Counted from the first letter of the stretch, positions 17,701-26,777 are shown. The stretch is 64,000 nt of DNA from JAJYUU01 sp963822955 (GCA_963822955.1 CAWGJS010000007.1:1-64000), one strand, 5' to 3'. Numbers and translations are program-made. The notes: generated by a model from the letters alone, not told the origin.

Positions 17701-18375
17701 TCAGGCAGCCGCGAGCGCCATGTCCCAGAAATCGCCTTCGTAGCGGATCGAGATGCTGAAGACCGCCGACAGCCGGGCCCACTGCCCGGCGTCGGCCGGG
17801 TCGGCCAGCCGGTCGAGCAGGCCGGTGGTCTCGGTCACCAGCGCGTCGTAGTCAGCGTTGCCGAACATGCGGATCCAGTCCGCGTACACGGGGTCGTCCG
17901 GCACCGCCGCCATCAGCGGCTGCGCGATCTCGCCGTAGCTCCACTGGCAGGGAAGCAGCGCGGCGAGCCCCTCCGCGCAGCTGCCCGACGTGCAGACGTA
18001 CAGCAGGTGGCGGGTGTAGGCGTAGGTGACCGGGTGCAGCTCGGCGAGACCGGGCAGCCGCCCGGCGTCACCGCCTAGCCGGGCCAGGAACGCCAGGTTC
18101 GCCGGGATTTCCGTGCCGACGATCTGTCGCAGGAACCTGGCCAGGACGTCGAGGGCTGCGGCGTCCGGCGCCTTGGCGGTGACCAGCGCGATCGCCCGGG
18201 CATAGTCCTCCAGGTAGCGGATGTTCTGCCCGAAGTAGCCGCGGAACGTGTGGTGCGGCAGCGTCCCTGCCGCGATCGCCCGGACCATCGGGTGGTTCAC
18301 GATCACCGCCCAGGCGTCACGCCCGGCGGCGCGCATGGCCGCGGACGCCGCCGGCCCTGGCGGGGCGCTCGTCAC
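17701..18375 (-). CDS. tenA: TenA-family aminopyrimidine aminohydrolase/thiaminase II
   Basis: 224 residues, all-helical haem-oxygenase-like fold. Characteristic features are the N-terminal HPMVRAIAAGTLPHHTFRGY, Cys in LLPCQWSYGEIAQ, and the C-terminal SISIRYEGDFWDMAL. TenA hydrolyses 4-amino-5-aminomethyl-2-methylpyrimidine (a thiamin breakdown product) to HMP; related members act on other substrates. GTG 18375 overlaps the GntR gene's stop (GTGA). No thi biosynthesis genes are nearby and no TPP riboswitch was seen; instead it sits among dehydrogenases and amidohydrolases, suggesting a catabolic, not salvage, role. That role is inference. Confidence 0.88.
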   Translation of the reverse strand: MTSAPPGPAASAAMRAAGRDAWAVIVNHPMVRAIAAGTLPHHTFRGYFGQNIRYLEDYARAIALVTAKAPDAAALDVLARFLRQIVGTEIPANLAFLARLGGDAGRLPGLAELHPVTYAYTRHLLYVCTSGSCAEGLAALLPCQWSYGEIAQPLMAAVPDDPVYADWIRMFGNADYDALVTETTGLLDRLADPADAGQWARLSAVFSISIRYEGDFWDMALAAA

Positions 18376-19094
18376 CGCTCTCCGCCCGGCTCCGGCAGCG
18401 CGCGCAGCTGGTCGTCGCGAACGCTCCGGATGTGCTGCCGCATGAACCGCTCGGCGTTCTCAGGGTCGCGGCGCTTGATCGCCTCGTAGATCTGCGCGTG
18501 CTCCTGCACCGACGCCTCGATCCGGCCGGGGATCTCGGTGGTCAGCCGGCCGATCCGGGCGAGGTGGGCAGCCAGGTTGTCCAGGATCGCGCGGATCCGG
18601 CGGTTCCTGACCTCCTCGAACAGCACGGTGTCGAACTCCGAGATCAGCCGCACCAGCTTCGGCCCGCCGCCCTCGGCGGTCAGCACAGCGCACTCGCTGG
18701 CGATGCGACCGAGGTCGGCCAGTCCTTTGTCGCTCATGGACTCGGCCGCCGCCCGGGCCGCTGCCACCTCGATAATCTCGCGTAGCTCGTAGATCTCCTC
18801 CAGGTCGCGCGCGGTGTATTCGGTGACGACCGCGCTCCGGAACGAGCTCAGCGTCACCAGGCCGTCCTGCTCGAGGCGGCCGAGTGCCTCCCGGACGGGC
18901 GTCTTGCTGACGGACAGGCCCTGAGCGATGTCGGCCTCGCGGAGCGGCTCGCCCGGCGCGATCCGAAGCTCCACGATCGCAGTCCTGAGCTGCTCGTACG
19001 CGACATCGGTCATCGTCCGGCGACCGGAGAGCTCGCCGAACACCGACGGGAACGCGCTGCTGCTGCGGCGGCCGCTAGGGGCCGGGCGGGTCAT
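18372..19094 (-). CDS. GntR-family regulator, FadR/FCD subfamily
   Basis: 240 residues. Winged HTH at ~28-95 (YEQLRTAIVELRIAPGEPLR, SVSKTPVREALGRLEQDGLV), FCD ligand-binding domain at ~100-235 (LREIIEVAAARAAAE, FDTVLFEEVRNRR, MRQHIRSVRDDQLR). FCD proteins bind organic acids and often a metal. The gene lies inside the catabolic operon, overlapping LLM upstream (ATGA) and tenA downstream (GTGA). It probably senses a pathway intermediate and controls the operon promoter near 28.3 kb; the operator assignment is a guess. Confidence 0.88.
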   Translation of the reverse strand: MTRPAPSGRRSSSAFPSVFGELSGRRTMTDVAYEQLRTAIVELRIAPGEPLREADIAQGLSVSKTPVREALGRLEQDGLVTLSSFRSAVVTEYTARDLEEIYELREIIEVAAARAAAESMSDKGLADLGRIASECAVLTAEGGGPKLVRLISEFDTVLFEEVRNRRIRAILDNLAAHLARIGRLTTEIPGRIEASVQEHAQIYEAIKRRDPENAERFMRQHIRSVRDDQLRALPEPGGER

Positions 19095-20104
19095 CGCTGC
19101 CTTCCGGCGAGCTGGGCAATGTCCTTCATTACGCCGGCGAACGCGCGGACGGTGGCCATCCGGTCGGCACCGAGCGGGAACACGTGCACCGAGTCGACGC
19201 CCGCGGCGAGCGCTTCTCGGAGGCGCTCCGAGGCTTCCTGCGCGTCCCCCGCCAGGGCCATCCGCCGGACGAAGCCGTCAGGCAGCAGCCCTGCTGCGGC
19301 TTCCGCCTCCTGGAACTCGCCGCCTGCGTAGCTTGCCCTGACCGCGTCCACGATGCCAGCGTCGAGCCCGGCGAGGCGGCACAGGTGCGGCGCGGTCTGC
19401 GGGAACCAGGCGGCGATCGACCGGCCCGCGGCCAGCGCCGCCGGCCCGTCGTCGCTGATCGCGCCGTAGGCGAACAGCGCGGTGTGCGGCCGGGGCCGGC
19501 CTGCGGCCGCGGCGCCCCGGTCGATGTGCTCGAGCGCCCAGCTGATCGAGTCGGTGAACAGGCCCACCAGCAGGATCACGCCATCGGCGAGCCCGCCCGC
19601 CAGCTCCAGCGTCCGCGGCCCGCTGGCCGAGACGAAGATCGGCAGACCCGGTCTCGCGCCGAACCTGAGCTTCGCGTGATCGAGCGCGAAGCCCGGGGCG
19701 ATGGCCGTGACCTCGTCGCCGGCCAGCAGCGAGCGTATCGCCCCGATCGCGTCGGCCAGGGCGGCCGCGCTGCACGGCTGGCGGCCGAGGGCGAGCAGCG
19801 GGCGGTCGCCCGCCCCGATGCCGAGGATGGCCCGGCCGGCCGACACCTCGTCCAGCGTGGCGGCAGCGACCGCGGTGATCGCCGGGTGCCTGCTTACCGG
19901 GTTGGTGACCGCGGTCCCGAGCCGCAGCCTCGAGCTGTTCACCGCAGCCAGCGTCAGGTAGACGTAGCTGTTGCGAGCATGCAGCGACGAGTCGGTGAGC
20001 CAGAGATGGCTGTAGTCCAGGGACTCGATCTCCCGGACCATGTCGGTGAAGGCCGCAGGCGGATCGACCCCCTGCAGGACAACGCCATAGCTAGGTGCAA
20101 TCAT
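19091..20104 (-). CDS. LLM-class flavin/F420-dependent oxidoreductase
   Basis: 337 residues, luciferase-like TIM barrel. MIAPSYGVVLQGVDPPAAF, YSHLWLTDSSLHARNSYVY, LGTAVTNPVSRHPAITA, AILGIGAGDRP, and LPIFVSASGPRTLELAGGLA are family-typical; the PVSRHP and GIGAGDR segments resemble F420-dependent members. Could act as an F420-dependent reductase or FMN monooxygenase; in pyrimidine degradation an LLM enzyme (RutA) opens the uracil ring, so a ring-attacking role is a reasonable guess here. ATG 20104 overlaps the upstream M20 gene by 14 nt; the longer open frame is shadow. Confidence 0.85.
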   Translation of the reverse strand: MIAPSYGVVLQGVDPPAAFTDMVREIESLDYSHLWLTDSSLHARNSYVYLTLAAVNSSRLRLGTAVTNPVSRHPAITAVAAATLDEVSAGRAILGIGAGDRPLLALGRQPCSAAALADAIGAIRSLLAGDEVTAIAPGFALDHAKLRFGARPGLPIFVSASGPRTLELAGGLADGVILLVGLFTDSISWALEHIDRGAAAAGRPRPHTALFAYGAISDDGPAALAAGRSIAAWFPQTAPHLCRLAGLDAGIVDAVRASYAGGEFQEAEAAAGLLPDGFVRRMALAGDAQEASERLREALAAGVDSVHVFPLGADRMATVRAFAGVMKDIAQLAGRQR

Positions 20105-21245
20105 GCGCAGTCCCTTCCCAGCGGGTAATCGTATCGGCGGCGCAGGCGAGGCCTGTGGCGAGCGGCGCCGTGTCGATCCACTCGTCCGGGGTGTGCTCGC
20201 CCGAGCCGGACGTGACGCCGATCGCGATCGCCGGCACCCCGGCGGCGTGCGCCGCATTCGCGTCGGTGCTCGCGGCGGTGCGCCGGGCGGTCAGCCCGGC
20301 CTTGCGCAGCGCGGCGGACGCGGCGGCGGCCAGCGGGTGGGTGGCCGCCAGCTCCCCGGCCGGCCTGCGGCCGAGTTCCGCGATCTCGGCGGTGACATCC
20401 GCCCGCGGAGCGGCGATGATGCGGCGAGCGCGCGCCTCGAGCTCGTCCAGCGCCGAGGCACGGGACGCCCGCAGGTCGAGCAGGAACGCCGCCCGCCGCG
20501 CCCTGGCGTTGACCGCCTCGCCGCCGGAGAAGACGCCGATGTTGACCGAGGTCTTACCGCGCGCCGCCGATCCCGAGCCGCGGCGCGGCAGCCCGGCAAG
20601 CTCGGCCACCATCCGCGCGGCTGCGTGCACCGCGCTCGGCGCGTTCGCCTGCTCCCAGGCGTGCCCGCCCGGACCGGACACCGTGACCTGCCAGCGCGCG
20701 GAGCCGACGCCGATGTTGGCCACGCGGCCGAGGTAGTTGCCCTCGATAGCAACGACCGCCGCCAGCGGGACCTGGTCCTGCCTGATCACCTCCATCATGC
20801 CGCGCAGGTTCCCGAGGCCCTCCTCGGCCACGGTGGCCACGAGCCACACTGGCGTCGCACCAGCGCCCGAGAGCAGCGTGCCGATGGCAGATAGCGCGGC
20901 CACGCCGACGCTGTCGTCGCCGACGCCGGGGCCGCGCAGCATCGTCCCGTCGCGGCGCACCTGGTGATCCACCTCGGCGTCGAACACCGTGTCCAGGTGA
21001 GCGGCCAGGATCACCGCGGGCTGGTCGCCGGGCCTGACCCGGGCCCACAGGTTCCCGGCCGCGTCGGCGTGCACATCGGGCCAGCCGTCCTGCTGCCACC
21101 ACGACGTGACCCGTTCCCGCCGCGCGTCCTCCTGACCGGTGGGCGCGGGGATCTCGGCCAGCTCCACGGTCCGGCGGATCACGCCTCCGGCCAGCTCGTG
21201 GCTGGCCTCGCGGAGCGCGGCGCCGCTCATCGGTCCGGCGGTCAT
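20091..21245 (-). CDS. M20-family metallohydrolase (PepT/ArgE-like)
   Basis: 384 residues. Two-zinc M20 active site: His and Asp in VILAAHLDTVF, Asp in PGVGDDSVGV, Glu pair in VATVAEEGLG, Glu in AIEGNYLG, and His in GSGEHTPDEW. The dimerisation insert begins WQVTVSGPGGHAWEQANAPS. Family members hydrolyse peptide, carbamoyl or formyl amide bonds. ATGA overlap with the CoA-transferase gene. This is the second M20 enzyme of the operon, so two separate amide hydrolyses may be needed, for example removal of formyl or carbamoyl from ring-opening products. Confidence 0.88.
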   Translation of the reverse strand: MTAGPMSGAALREASHELAGGVIRRTVELAEIPAPTGQEDARRERVTSWWQQDGWPDVHADAAGNLWARVRPGDQPAVILAAHLDTVFDAEVDHQVRRDGTMLRGPGVGDDSVGVAALSAIGTLLSGAGATPVWLVATVAEEGLGNLRGMMEVIRQDQVPLAAVVAIEGNYLGRVANIGVGSARWQVTVSGPGGHAWEQANAPSAVHAAARMVAELAGLPRRGSGSAARGKTSVNIGVFSGGEAVNARARRAAFLLDLRASRASALDELEARARRIIAAPRADVTAEIAELGRRPAGELAATHPLAAAASAALRKAGLTARRTAASTDANAAHAAGVPAIAIGVTSGSGEHTPDEWIDTAPLATGLACAADTITRWEGTAHDCT

Positions 21246-22531
21246 GGGGCGGCCACCACCATGCCGGCGTCTTCTAGCCGGGTGATCTCGTCCGGCTGGT
21301 AGCCGAGGTCAGAGAGCACGGCGCGGGTGTCACGGCCAAGCGCCGGGGCCGGGCCGGGGTAGGCGAGCACTGTCCGGCCGAGCCGGAACGGCGGCCCGAC
21401 CACGCGGAAGGTGCCGCCGCCGGTGTCGCCGGGCCCCGCAGGCGCGGCGCCCCGTGTAGGCGACTGCAGGCTGCCCAGCGCCGCCACCTGAGGCCAGTCG
21501 AGCACGCTGGCCAGGCCGCGGACCTCGGCGGCCGGCACGCCGGCCGCCTCCAGCTTGCCCAGCCAGTGCTCGGTCGCCTGTGTGGTCAGCACGTCCTCAA
21601 TGCAGGCCGTGAGCTCGTCGCGGTGCGCGACCCGCGACGCGCCGTCGGCGAACCGCGGGTCATCGGTGAGCCCGGCCACGCCCAGCGCATTGCAGGCCCG
21701 CTGCCACAGCTGCTCTGACCCTGCCCCGGCCATCACCAGCCAGCCGTCCGCGGTGCGGAACCCGCCGTACGGCGCGAACAGCGGCGAGTGCATGCCCAGC
21801 AGCCCGGGCTCACGGCCGGAGACCGCGACGCTAGCCAGGATCGTGCCCAGGCCGGCGAGGCCGAACTCGAGCAGCGACGAGGACACCAGCGTTCCCGTCC
21901 CGGTGCGCAGCCGCTCGATGTACCCGGCGAGCAGCCCGCACGCACAGCTCAGCCCGGCGCCGACGTCGAGGAACGGCGCGCCGACCTTGACCGGGCCGGA
22001 CTGCGGGCTGCCGGTCACGCTCATCACGCCGCTCTCGGCCTGCAAGATCAGGTCGAAGCCGCCGCGCGCCGCGTCCGGACCGACGTCGCCGTACCCGGAG
22101 ATTGAGCCGTACACGATGTTGGGGAACCGCTCGTGCACCGACTCCCAGTCCAGGCCATGCGCGGCCAGGCTGCCGGGGCGGGAGTTCTCGACGAACAGGT
22201 CGGAGCGGCCGAGCAGCCGGTCCATCACCTCGCGCCCGGCGGGCGTTCTGAAGTCGACCGCGAGGCTTCGCTTGCCCGCGTTCAGCGCCATGAACAGAAC
22301 CGACTCGCCGCCGGACCGTTCGGTGCCCTGGGTGCGGTACGGGTCGCCGGACGGCGGCTCGACCTTCACCACCTCGGCGCCGAGCGCGGTAAGCCACATC
22401 GTGGCCTGCGACCCGGCGACGAACCTGGTGAGGTCGGCGACCCGCACGCCGCGTAGCGGCAGCGCCGGCGCTGCGCCGCCCGGCACGGCGCTGTCAGTCG
22501 CTGCGCCGGCTACCACGAGGCCGGTGACCAC
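21242..22531 (-). CDS. CaiB/BaiF family III CoA-transferase
   Basis: 429 residues, standard length. LPLRGVRVADLTRFVAGSQA, GAEVVKVEPPSGDPYR, NAGKRSLAVDFRTPAGRE, FVENSRPGSLAAHGLDWE, NIVYGSISGYGDVGPDA, and GGFDLILQAESGVMSVTG carrying the conserved Asp. It forms an interlocked homodimer and moves CoA between carboxylic acids. Placed directly after the acyl-CoA mutase, it probably activates the acid made by this pathway so the mutase can act. GTG 22531 overlaps the mutase by 22 nt; a slightly shorter start is possible. Confidence 0.9.
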   Translation of the reverse strand: MVTGLVVAGAATDSAVPGGAAPALPLRGVRVADLTRFVAGSQATMWLTALGAEVVKVEPPSGDPYRTQGTERSGGESVLFMALNAGKRSLAVDFRTPAGREVMDRLLGRSDLFVENSRPGSLAAHGLDWESVHERFPNIVYGSISGYGDVGPDAARGGFDLILQAESGVMSVTGSPQSGPVKVGAPFLDVGAGLSCACGLLAGYIERLRTGTGTLVSSSLLEFGLAGLGTILASVAVSGREPGLLGMHSPLFAPYGGFRTADGWLVMAGAGSEQLWQRACNALGVAGLTDDPRFADGASRVAHRDELTACIEDVLTTQATEHWLGKLEAAGVPAAEVRGLASVLDWPQVAALGSLQSPTRGAAPAGPGDTGGGTFRVVGPPFRLGRTVLAYPGPAPALGRDTRAVLSDLGYQPDEITRLEDAGMVVAAP

Positions 22532-24150
22532 GGGGCCGGCTCGGTGAACTCGCCGAACGCATCCCGGAACACGTCGGCCATCTCGCCGACAGTGGCGCCC
22601 GCGCGGGCCGCTTCGATCAAGGCCGGCATGACGTTGCGGCCCGCACGCGTGTCCTCGGCCAGCCGGAGCAGACCGCTCTTGTGGGGCCGGGGGTCTCGTT
22701 CAGCCATCCGGGCCCGGGTGCGCGCCGCCTGCCGCTCGCCGGCCAGCGGGTCCACCTCGAACGTGGCCGCGGCCCCGGCACCGCTGTCGGCAGGGTCGGC
22801 GTAGACGTTGACGCCCACCTTCGGCCGCTCGCCGCTGGCGAGTTCCTGCTCGGCCCTGTAGGCGGACTCGGCGATCCAGCGCTGCGGGATGCCGGCCTCG
22901 ATCGCCACGGCCGCGCCGCCGATCGAGTGGATCTCGGCCATCAGCGAGCAGGCCCGGGCCTCGATCTCGTCCGTCAGCCGCTCGACATAGTACGAGCCGG
23001 CCAGCGGGTCGGCCGTCCGGGCTACGCCGGATTCCAGCGCGATGATCTGCTGTGTCCGCAGCGACAGCGTGACCGCTTCCTCGCTCGGGATCTCGTAGGC
23101 CTCGTCATAGCCCATGACGTGGATGGACTGGGCGCCGCCCAGCACCGCGCCGAGGCACTGCAGGGTCGACCTGATCACGTTGTTCAGCGGCTGCTGCGCG
23201 GTCAGCGTGGTGCCCGAGTTGCCGGAGAAGAAGCGCAGCCGCGCTGCCGCCAGGGAGGAGGCGCCGAACCGCTCGGTGGCCACCCGGTGCCAGATCCGCC
23301 GGGCCGCCCGCAGCTTCGCCACCTCCTCGAACAAGTCCAGGGTCGTGGCGAAGTGAAACGACAGCCGCGGAGCGAACGCCTCGAAGTCCATGCCCCTGGC
23401 CAGGAACGCCTCGCTGTACGCGATCGCCGATGCCATGGTCAGCGCGAGTTCCTGCACCGCGTTGCAGCCCGCCTCGCGCGCGTGGTAGCCGGTGATCGAG
23501 ATCGGGTTGAACCGCGGCAGCTCGCGTGAGCTGAACTCGACCACGTCGGTGACCAGCCGCAGCGACGGGCCCGGCGGGTAAAGGTAGGCCTTGCGGGCCA
23601 GGAACTCCTTGAGGATGTCGTTCTGCAGCGTGCCGGACAGCGCGTGGAACGGCACGCCAGAGCGCTCGGCCGCGACCAGGTAGGTGGCCAGGATGATGGG
23701 CGCGGTCGCGTTGATCGTGAAGTTGACCGACACCTTGTCCAGCGGGATACCGTCGAAGACCTCGGCCATGTCGTCCGCGGTATCAATGGCCACGCCGACA
23801 CGGCCGACCTCGGCGGCGGCCATCGGGTCGCCGGAGTCGTAGCCGAGCTGGGTGGGCAGGTCGAATGCGACCGACAGCGCGGTCTGCCCCTGGCCGAGCA
23901 GGAACCGGAACCGCTCGTTGGTGTGCGCCGGCGTTCCGAAGCCTGCGAACTGCCGCATGGTCCACAGCTGGCCGCGGTACATGGTCGGGTAAGGCCCGCG
24001 GGTGAACGGAGGCGCGCCGGGCAGGCCGAGCCGCTGCGCCAGCGCTGCCTCGCCGCCGGGCAGGTCCTCGGCGGTGTAGACGACCTGCACCGGGATCCCC
24101 GAGTCGGTCGTGACAGGGGACAGCTCCCGGTCGATTCCGTGCATGGTCAT
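22510..24150 (-). CDS. B12-dependent acyl-CoA mutase, large subunit
   Basis: 546 residues: TIM-barrel substrate domain only, with no fused B12 domain. Signatures PFTRGPYPTMYRGQLWTMRQ, FAGFGTPAHTNERFRFLLGQ, SVAFDLPTQLGYDSGDP, SVNFTINATAPIILATYL, LSGTLQNDILKEFLARKAY, FFSGNSGTTLTAQQPLNN. The GQLWTMRQ/THTNERF-like region and the split large/small organisation resemble isobutyryl-CoA, 2-hydroxyisobutyryl-CoA and related acyl-CoA mutases more than methylmalonyl-CoA mutase, which has RPWTIRQYAGFST. The 147-residue B12 subunit is immediately upstream with an ATGA overlap. It would rearrange a branched acyl-CoA for entry into central metabolism; exact substrate unknown. Confidence 0.88.
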   Translation of the reverse strand: MTMHGIDRELSPVTTDSGIPVQVVYTAEDLPGGEAALAQRLGLPGAPPFTRGPYPTMYRGQLWTMRQFAGFGTPAHTNERFRFLLGQGQTALSVAFDLPTQLGYDSGDPMAAAEVGRVGVAIDTADDMAEVFDGIPLDKVSVNFTINATAPIILATYLVAAERSGVPFHALSGTLQNDILKEFLARKAYLYPPGPSLRLVTDVVEFSSRELPRFNPISITGYHAREAGCNAVQELALTMASAIAYSEAFLARGMDFEAFAPRLSFHFATTLDLFEEVAKLRAARRIWHRVATERFGASSLAAARLRFFSGNSGTTLTAQQPLNNVIRSTLQCLGAVLGGAQSIHVMGYDEAYEIPSEEAVTLSLRTQQIIALESGVARTADPLAGSYYVERLTDEIEARACSLMAEIHSIGGAAVAIEAGIPQRWIAESAYRAEQELASGERPKVGVNVYADPADSGAGAAATFEVDPLAGERQAARTRARMAERDPRPHKSGLLRLAEDTRAGRNVMPALIEAARAGATVGEMADVFRDAFGEFTEPAPWSPASW

Positions 24151-24590
24151 GACGCCGCCCGCTCTCCGGCGGGCGGCGTGCGGTGCTGGCTCGCCGCCTC
24201 GTCGGTGGCGAGGGCGAGCAGGCCGGCCACAACTTCCGGCAGCGGGCTGCCCACCGGGTAAACGGCGTCCACGCCCATCGTCCGCAGCCGACCCACGTGC
24301 TCGGCGGGGATCGTGCCGCCGATGGCCACCGGGATGTGCTCGCCGCCCCGCTCGGCCCGCTGCGCGATTATCTGCTCGGCCAGCGGCAGGTGCGCCCCGG
24401 ACAGCACCGAGATCCCTATCAGGTCGGCGTCCTCGGCGACCGCAGCGGCGACGATCGCGGCCGGCGACTGCCGCAGCCCGAGGTAGATTACCTCGGCCCC
24501 TGCCTCCCGCAGCGCGAACGCGATCACCTTGATACCGCGGTCGTGCCCATCAAGACCGGGCTTGGCTAGCAAGATCCGCGGCCTGGTCAT
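24147..24590 (-). CDS. Acyl-CoA mutase small (B12-binding) subunit
   Basis: 147 residues. Cobalamin base-off/His-on motif D-x-H-x-x-G in KPGLDGHDRGIKVIA, then SVLSGAHLPLAEQII and the G-G segment VAIGGTIPAEHV that line the nucleotide-tail pocket. A ~20-residue polar tail follows. The family partners with a separate ~550-residue large subunit, present next door. ATG 24590 overlaps the NicX/M29-like gene's stop. No MeaB-like G-protein chaperone gene is in the window. Confidence 0.92.
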   Translation of the reverse strand: MTRPRILLAKPGLDGHDRGIKVIAFALREAGAEVIYLGLRQSPAAIVAAAVAEDADLIGISVLSGAHLPLAEQIIAQRAERGGEHIPVAIGGTIPAEHVGRLRTMGVDAVYPVGSPLPEVVAGLLALATDEAASQHRTPPAGERAAS

Positions 24591-25547
24591 GACAGTGCTC
24601 CTTCTGCCATCACCACGCGGCCGTCAAGTTCCAGCACGGCGTCCCGCATCACGCAGTCCAGGTGCGCGACAGCGTTCACCTGCCCGCCATAGGCGATCGA
24701 GTTGCCCAGCGCGATGTGCGCGGACCCGCGCGACGACTCGGTCTCCATCGGCACCGAGCAGACCACTCCGGCCGGGTTGAACGCCACCGATACCTCGGCG
24801 ATGTTCGCCATCCGGTCGTCCTGGCAGCGTTCCAGCATGGACAGCAGGCGGCCGCGACCGCGCTCGGCGCCCTCGACCCTGGTCAGCCGGCCTTCCGCCA
24901 CGTACAGGACAACCGGCTCGTCTAGCGGCCCCTCACCCATGAACAGCAGGTCGGCATCGACGACGACCACCCCGGTGGCGCTTCCCTCGACCGGCGCGGT
25001 GCCGGACTCGACGTCCGGCGGCGCCATGTAGGCGCCAGGGTCGCGGGCCATGCCATGCAGCACCCGCCCGGGCCGGTCCTCGACCGACCCGCGCAGGTCT
25101 GTTCCGCCTCGCGAGGTGAGCCGGAACTCCGACGCCCGGTCCCAGGCGGCGCCGACGCGCTCTGCGTCGATGCGCAGCCGCTCAAAGTCCACGGCGAGCG
25201 GGCCAGCCCGGCCGGAACGTGTCCAGCCGAACCCCAGGCATCGCCAGGTACCGCGCGCCGCGGTCGGTCGCCGCACGCCTGGCCGCGGACGACCCGATGA
25301 ACATGCTCGTCAGTTCGATGGTCGCGGTCGCATGCAGCATCATCGCCGCCACCGCACCGGGCGGCTCGGCCCCCGGCAGCTTCGGGTTCGGCATCCGCGC
25401 GACGAGCGGGATGGCGTCTCGTTCAAGAATTCCCTGCGTGAGGCCTGCCACGACGTCCGGGTCGGTGCCGTCGTCCGCGAGCAGCACGACCTCCTCGCCC
25501 GCGGCGACCGCCAGGCACTGGTCGAGCACGTTGTCAAACGCCGTCAT
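24587..25547 (-). pseudogene. M29 aminopeptidase/NicX-like metalloenzyme, frameshifted
   Basis: ATG 25547 starts MTAFDNVLDQCLAVAAGEEV and stays in frame to GVRLDTFRPG; from ~25205 the homologous continuation (GPLAVDFERLRIDAERV, GGTDLRGSVEDRPGR, PPDVESGTAPVEGSA, VAHLDCVMRDAVLELDG) is in another frame to TGA 24587. Removing the A at ~25205 restores the frame. Joined length ~319 residues fits the M29-like/NicX family, which includes leucyl aminopeptidase-like proteins and the Fe-dependent 2,5-dihydroxypyridine dioxygenase. The H-x-D pair (AHLD) is kept, while the other NicX histidine position appears to be Glu (NIAEVSVAFNP), as in many uncharacterised relatives. Overlapping ATGA junctions on both sides show it belongs to the operon. 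Confidence 0.65.
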
Positions 25548-26737
25548 GACTTTCCAGCGAGGGCAAGCGCAGCGAACACCGCGTACGCCCGGGTTGCCTC
25601 GTGGATGTCCGCGACCGCCAGGTGCTCGTCCTTGCAGTAGACCGGCGGCCCGCCCGGGCCGAAGATCACCGTTGGTACCTTGGCCCCGAAGCTTGCGGTG
25701 TCGCCGAGCCAGTTCTCGGTGACCAGCCTTGGCTCGGCGCCGCGGACCAGGCCTACGGCGCGGCGCATCAGCCGCACTACCTCGTCGTCCGGCCTGGCCA
25801 GGTAGCCCGGCTTCACGTCGGCGAGGTCGACCTGCGCTGCCACCCGGGGGTCGGCGGCGGAGGCCTCCTCCAGGCACCGGTCGATCTCGGCGCGGACCTG
25901 GTCTGCGGTAACGCCAGGCTGCGGGCGGCAGTCAACCCGGATCACGCACTCGTCTGGGATCATCGAGGGCCCGCCCGGCGGCAGCCCGCCGTAGATACGG
26001 CCTGGCACCACGTAGGTCTCGGGGCCGAACAGCTCCCGGATGTCGTCCGGTAGCTCGGGCAGGTACCTGGAGGCGTCGAGGGCCAGCACCACGTGCGCGG
26101 CGAGCGTGTTGGCGTTGACGGCCAGGTGCTTGTGGCAGCTGTGCGCGGACTTGCCGAGCACGGTCACGTCGAAGTAGTACCGGCCGCGATGCCCCAAGCA
26201 GACCTGGTTGTCGGTGAGCTCGCCCAGCACGCACAGGTCCGCCGGGTGGGCGCCGAAATAGGCAACCGCCCCGGCCTGGTCGCCCATGTGGTCGCTGACC
26301 GCGGACATCGCCGCGGTGCCCGACAGCGGCAGGCCGCTGCGCGCCAGCGCCTCGATCGCCACGATCTCGCAGGCCAGCGCCGCCTTCATGTCCATGATTC
26401 CGTGGCCGTAGACCGCGCCGCCGAGCAACGCCCCGGAGAAAGGCTCCGCGGCAGACCAGCCGTGGGAGACCGGCTTGGTGTCCAGATGCCCGGTAAGCAC
26501 GACCCGCGGTCCCGGGCCGAACGAAACCTCGCCGGTCGCGTTCGGGCGGTCGGGCAGCACCGGCTGCAGTTCGACCGCTTCGAACCCCGACTCCGTCATC
26601 ACGCCGACCAGGAACTTGGCGAGCGGCCCCTCCTCCCCGAGCACGCTGGGGATCCGGCTGACTTCCCGCGACAACTCCACGGCGCGGTCGACGTCGGTGT
26701 GCTCCAGCACCTGGGCGGCTAGCTCACGGTCATCCAT
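25544..26737 (-). CDS. M20-family deacylase/deformylase (ArgE/DapE-like)
   Basis: 397 residues. M20 active site: VVLTGHLDTKP (His, Asp), YGHGIMDMKAALA (bridging Asp), then the Glu region LCVLGELTDNQV and a C-terminal His in YCKDEHLAVADI. Dimerisation insert FDVTVLGKSAHSCHKHLAVN. ATG 26737 starts MDDRELAAQVLE; upstream codons are not homologous. Directly downstream of the NCS1 permease by 40 nt. The formylaminopyrimidine deformylase of thiamin salvage is an M20 enzyme, so a deformylase acting just before TenA is an attractive but unproved assignment. Confidence 0.88.
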   Translation of the reverse strand: MDDRELAAQVLEHTDVDRAVELSREVSRIPSVLGEEGPLAKFLVGVMTESGFEAVELQPVLPDRPNATGEVSFGPGPRVVLTGHLDTKPVSHGWSAAEPFSGALLGGAVYGHGIMDMKAALACEIVAIEALARSGLPLSGTAAMSAVSDHMGDQAGAVAYFGAHPADLCVLGELTDNQVCLGHRGRYYFDVTVLGKSAHSCHKHLAVNANTLAAHVVLALDASRYLPELPDDIRELFGPETYVVPGRIYGGLPPGGPSMIPDECVIRVDCRPQPGVTADQVRAEIDRCLEEASAADPRVAAQVDLADVKPGYLARPDDEVVRLMRRAVGLVRGAEPRLVTENWLGDTASFGAKVPTVIFGPGGPPVYCKDEHLAVADIHEATRAYAVFAALALAGKS

Positions 26738-26777
26738 AGTTCTCTCGGCGGCCCAGCTCGTCGCGGGCCTTGCCTCC

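Noticed and set aside
17701..18375. TenA as a thiamin biosynthesis or salvage gene with TPP riboswitch
   Set aside because: No thi genes nearby, and no riboswitch-like leader; the gene starts within the stop of the GntR gene.
22510..24590. Methylmalonyl-CoA mutase
   Set aside because: Split subunits and the GQLWTMRQ lid fit other acyl-CoA mutases better.
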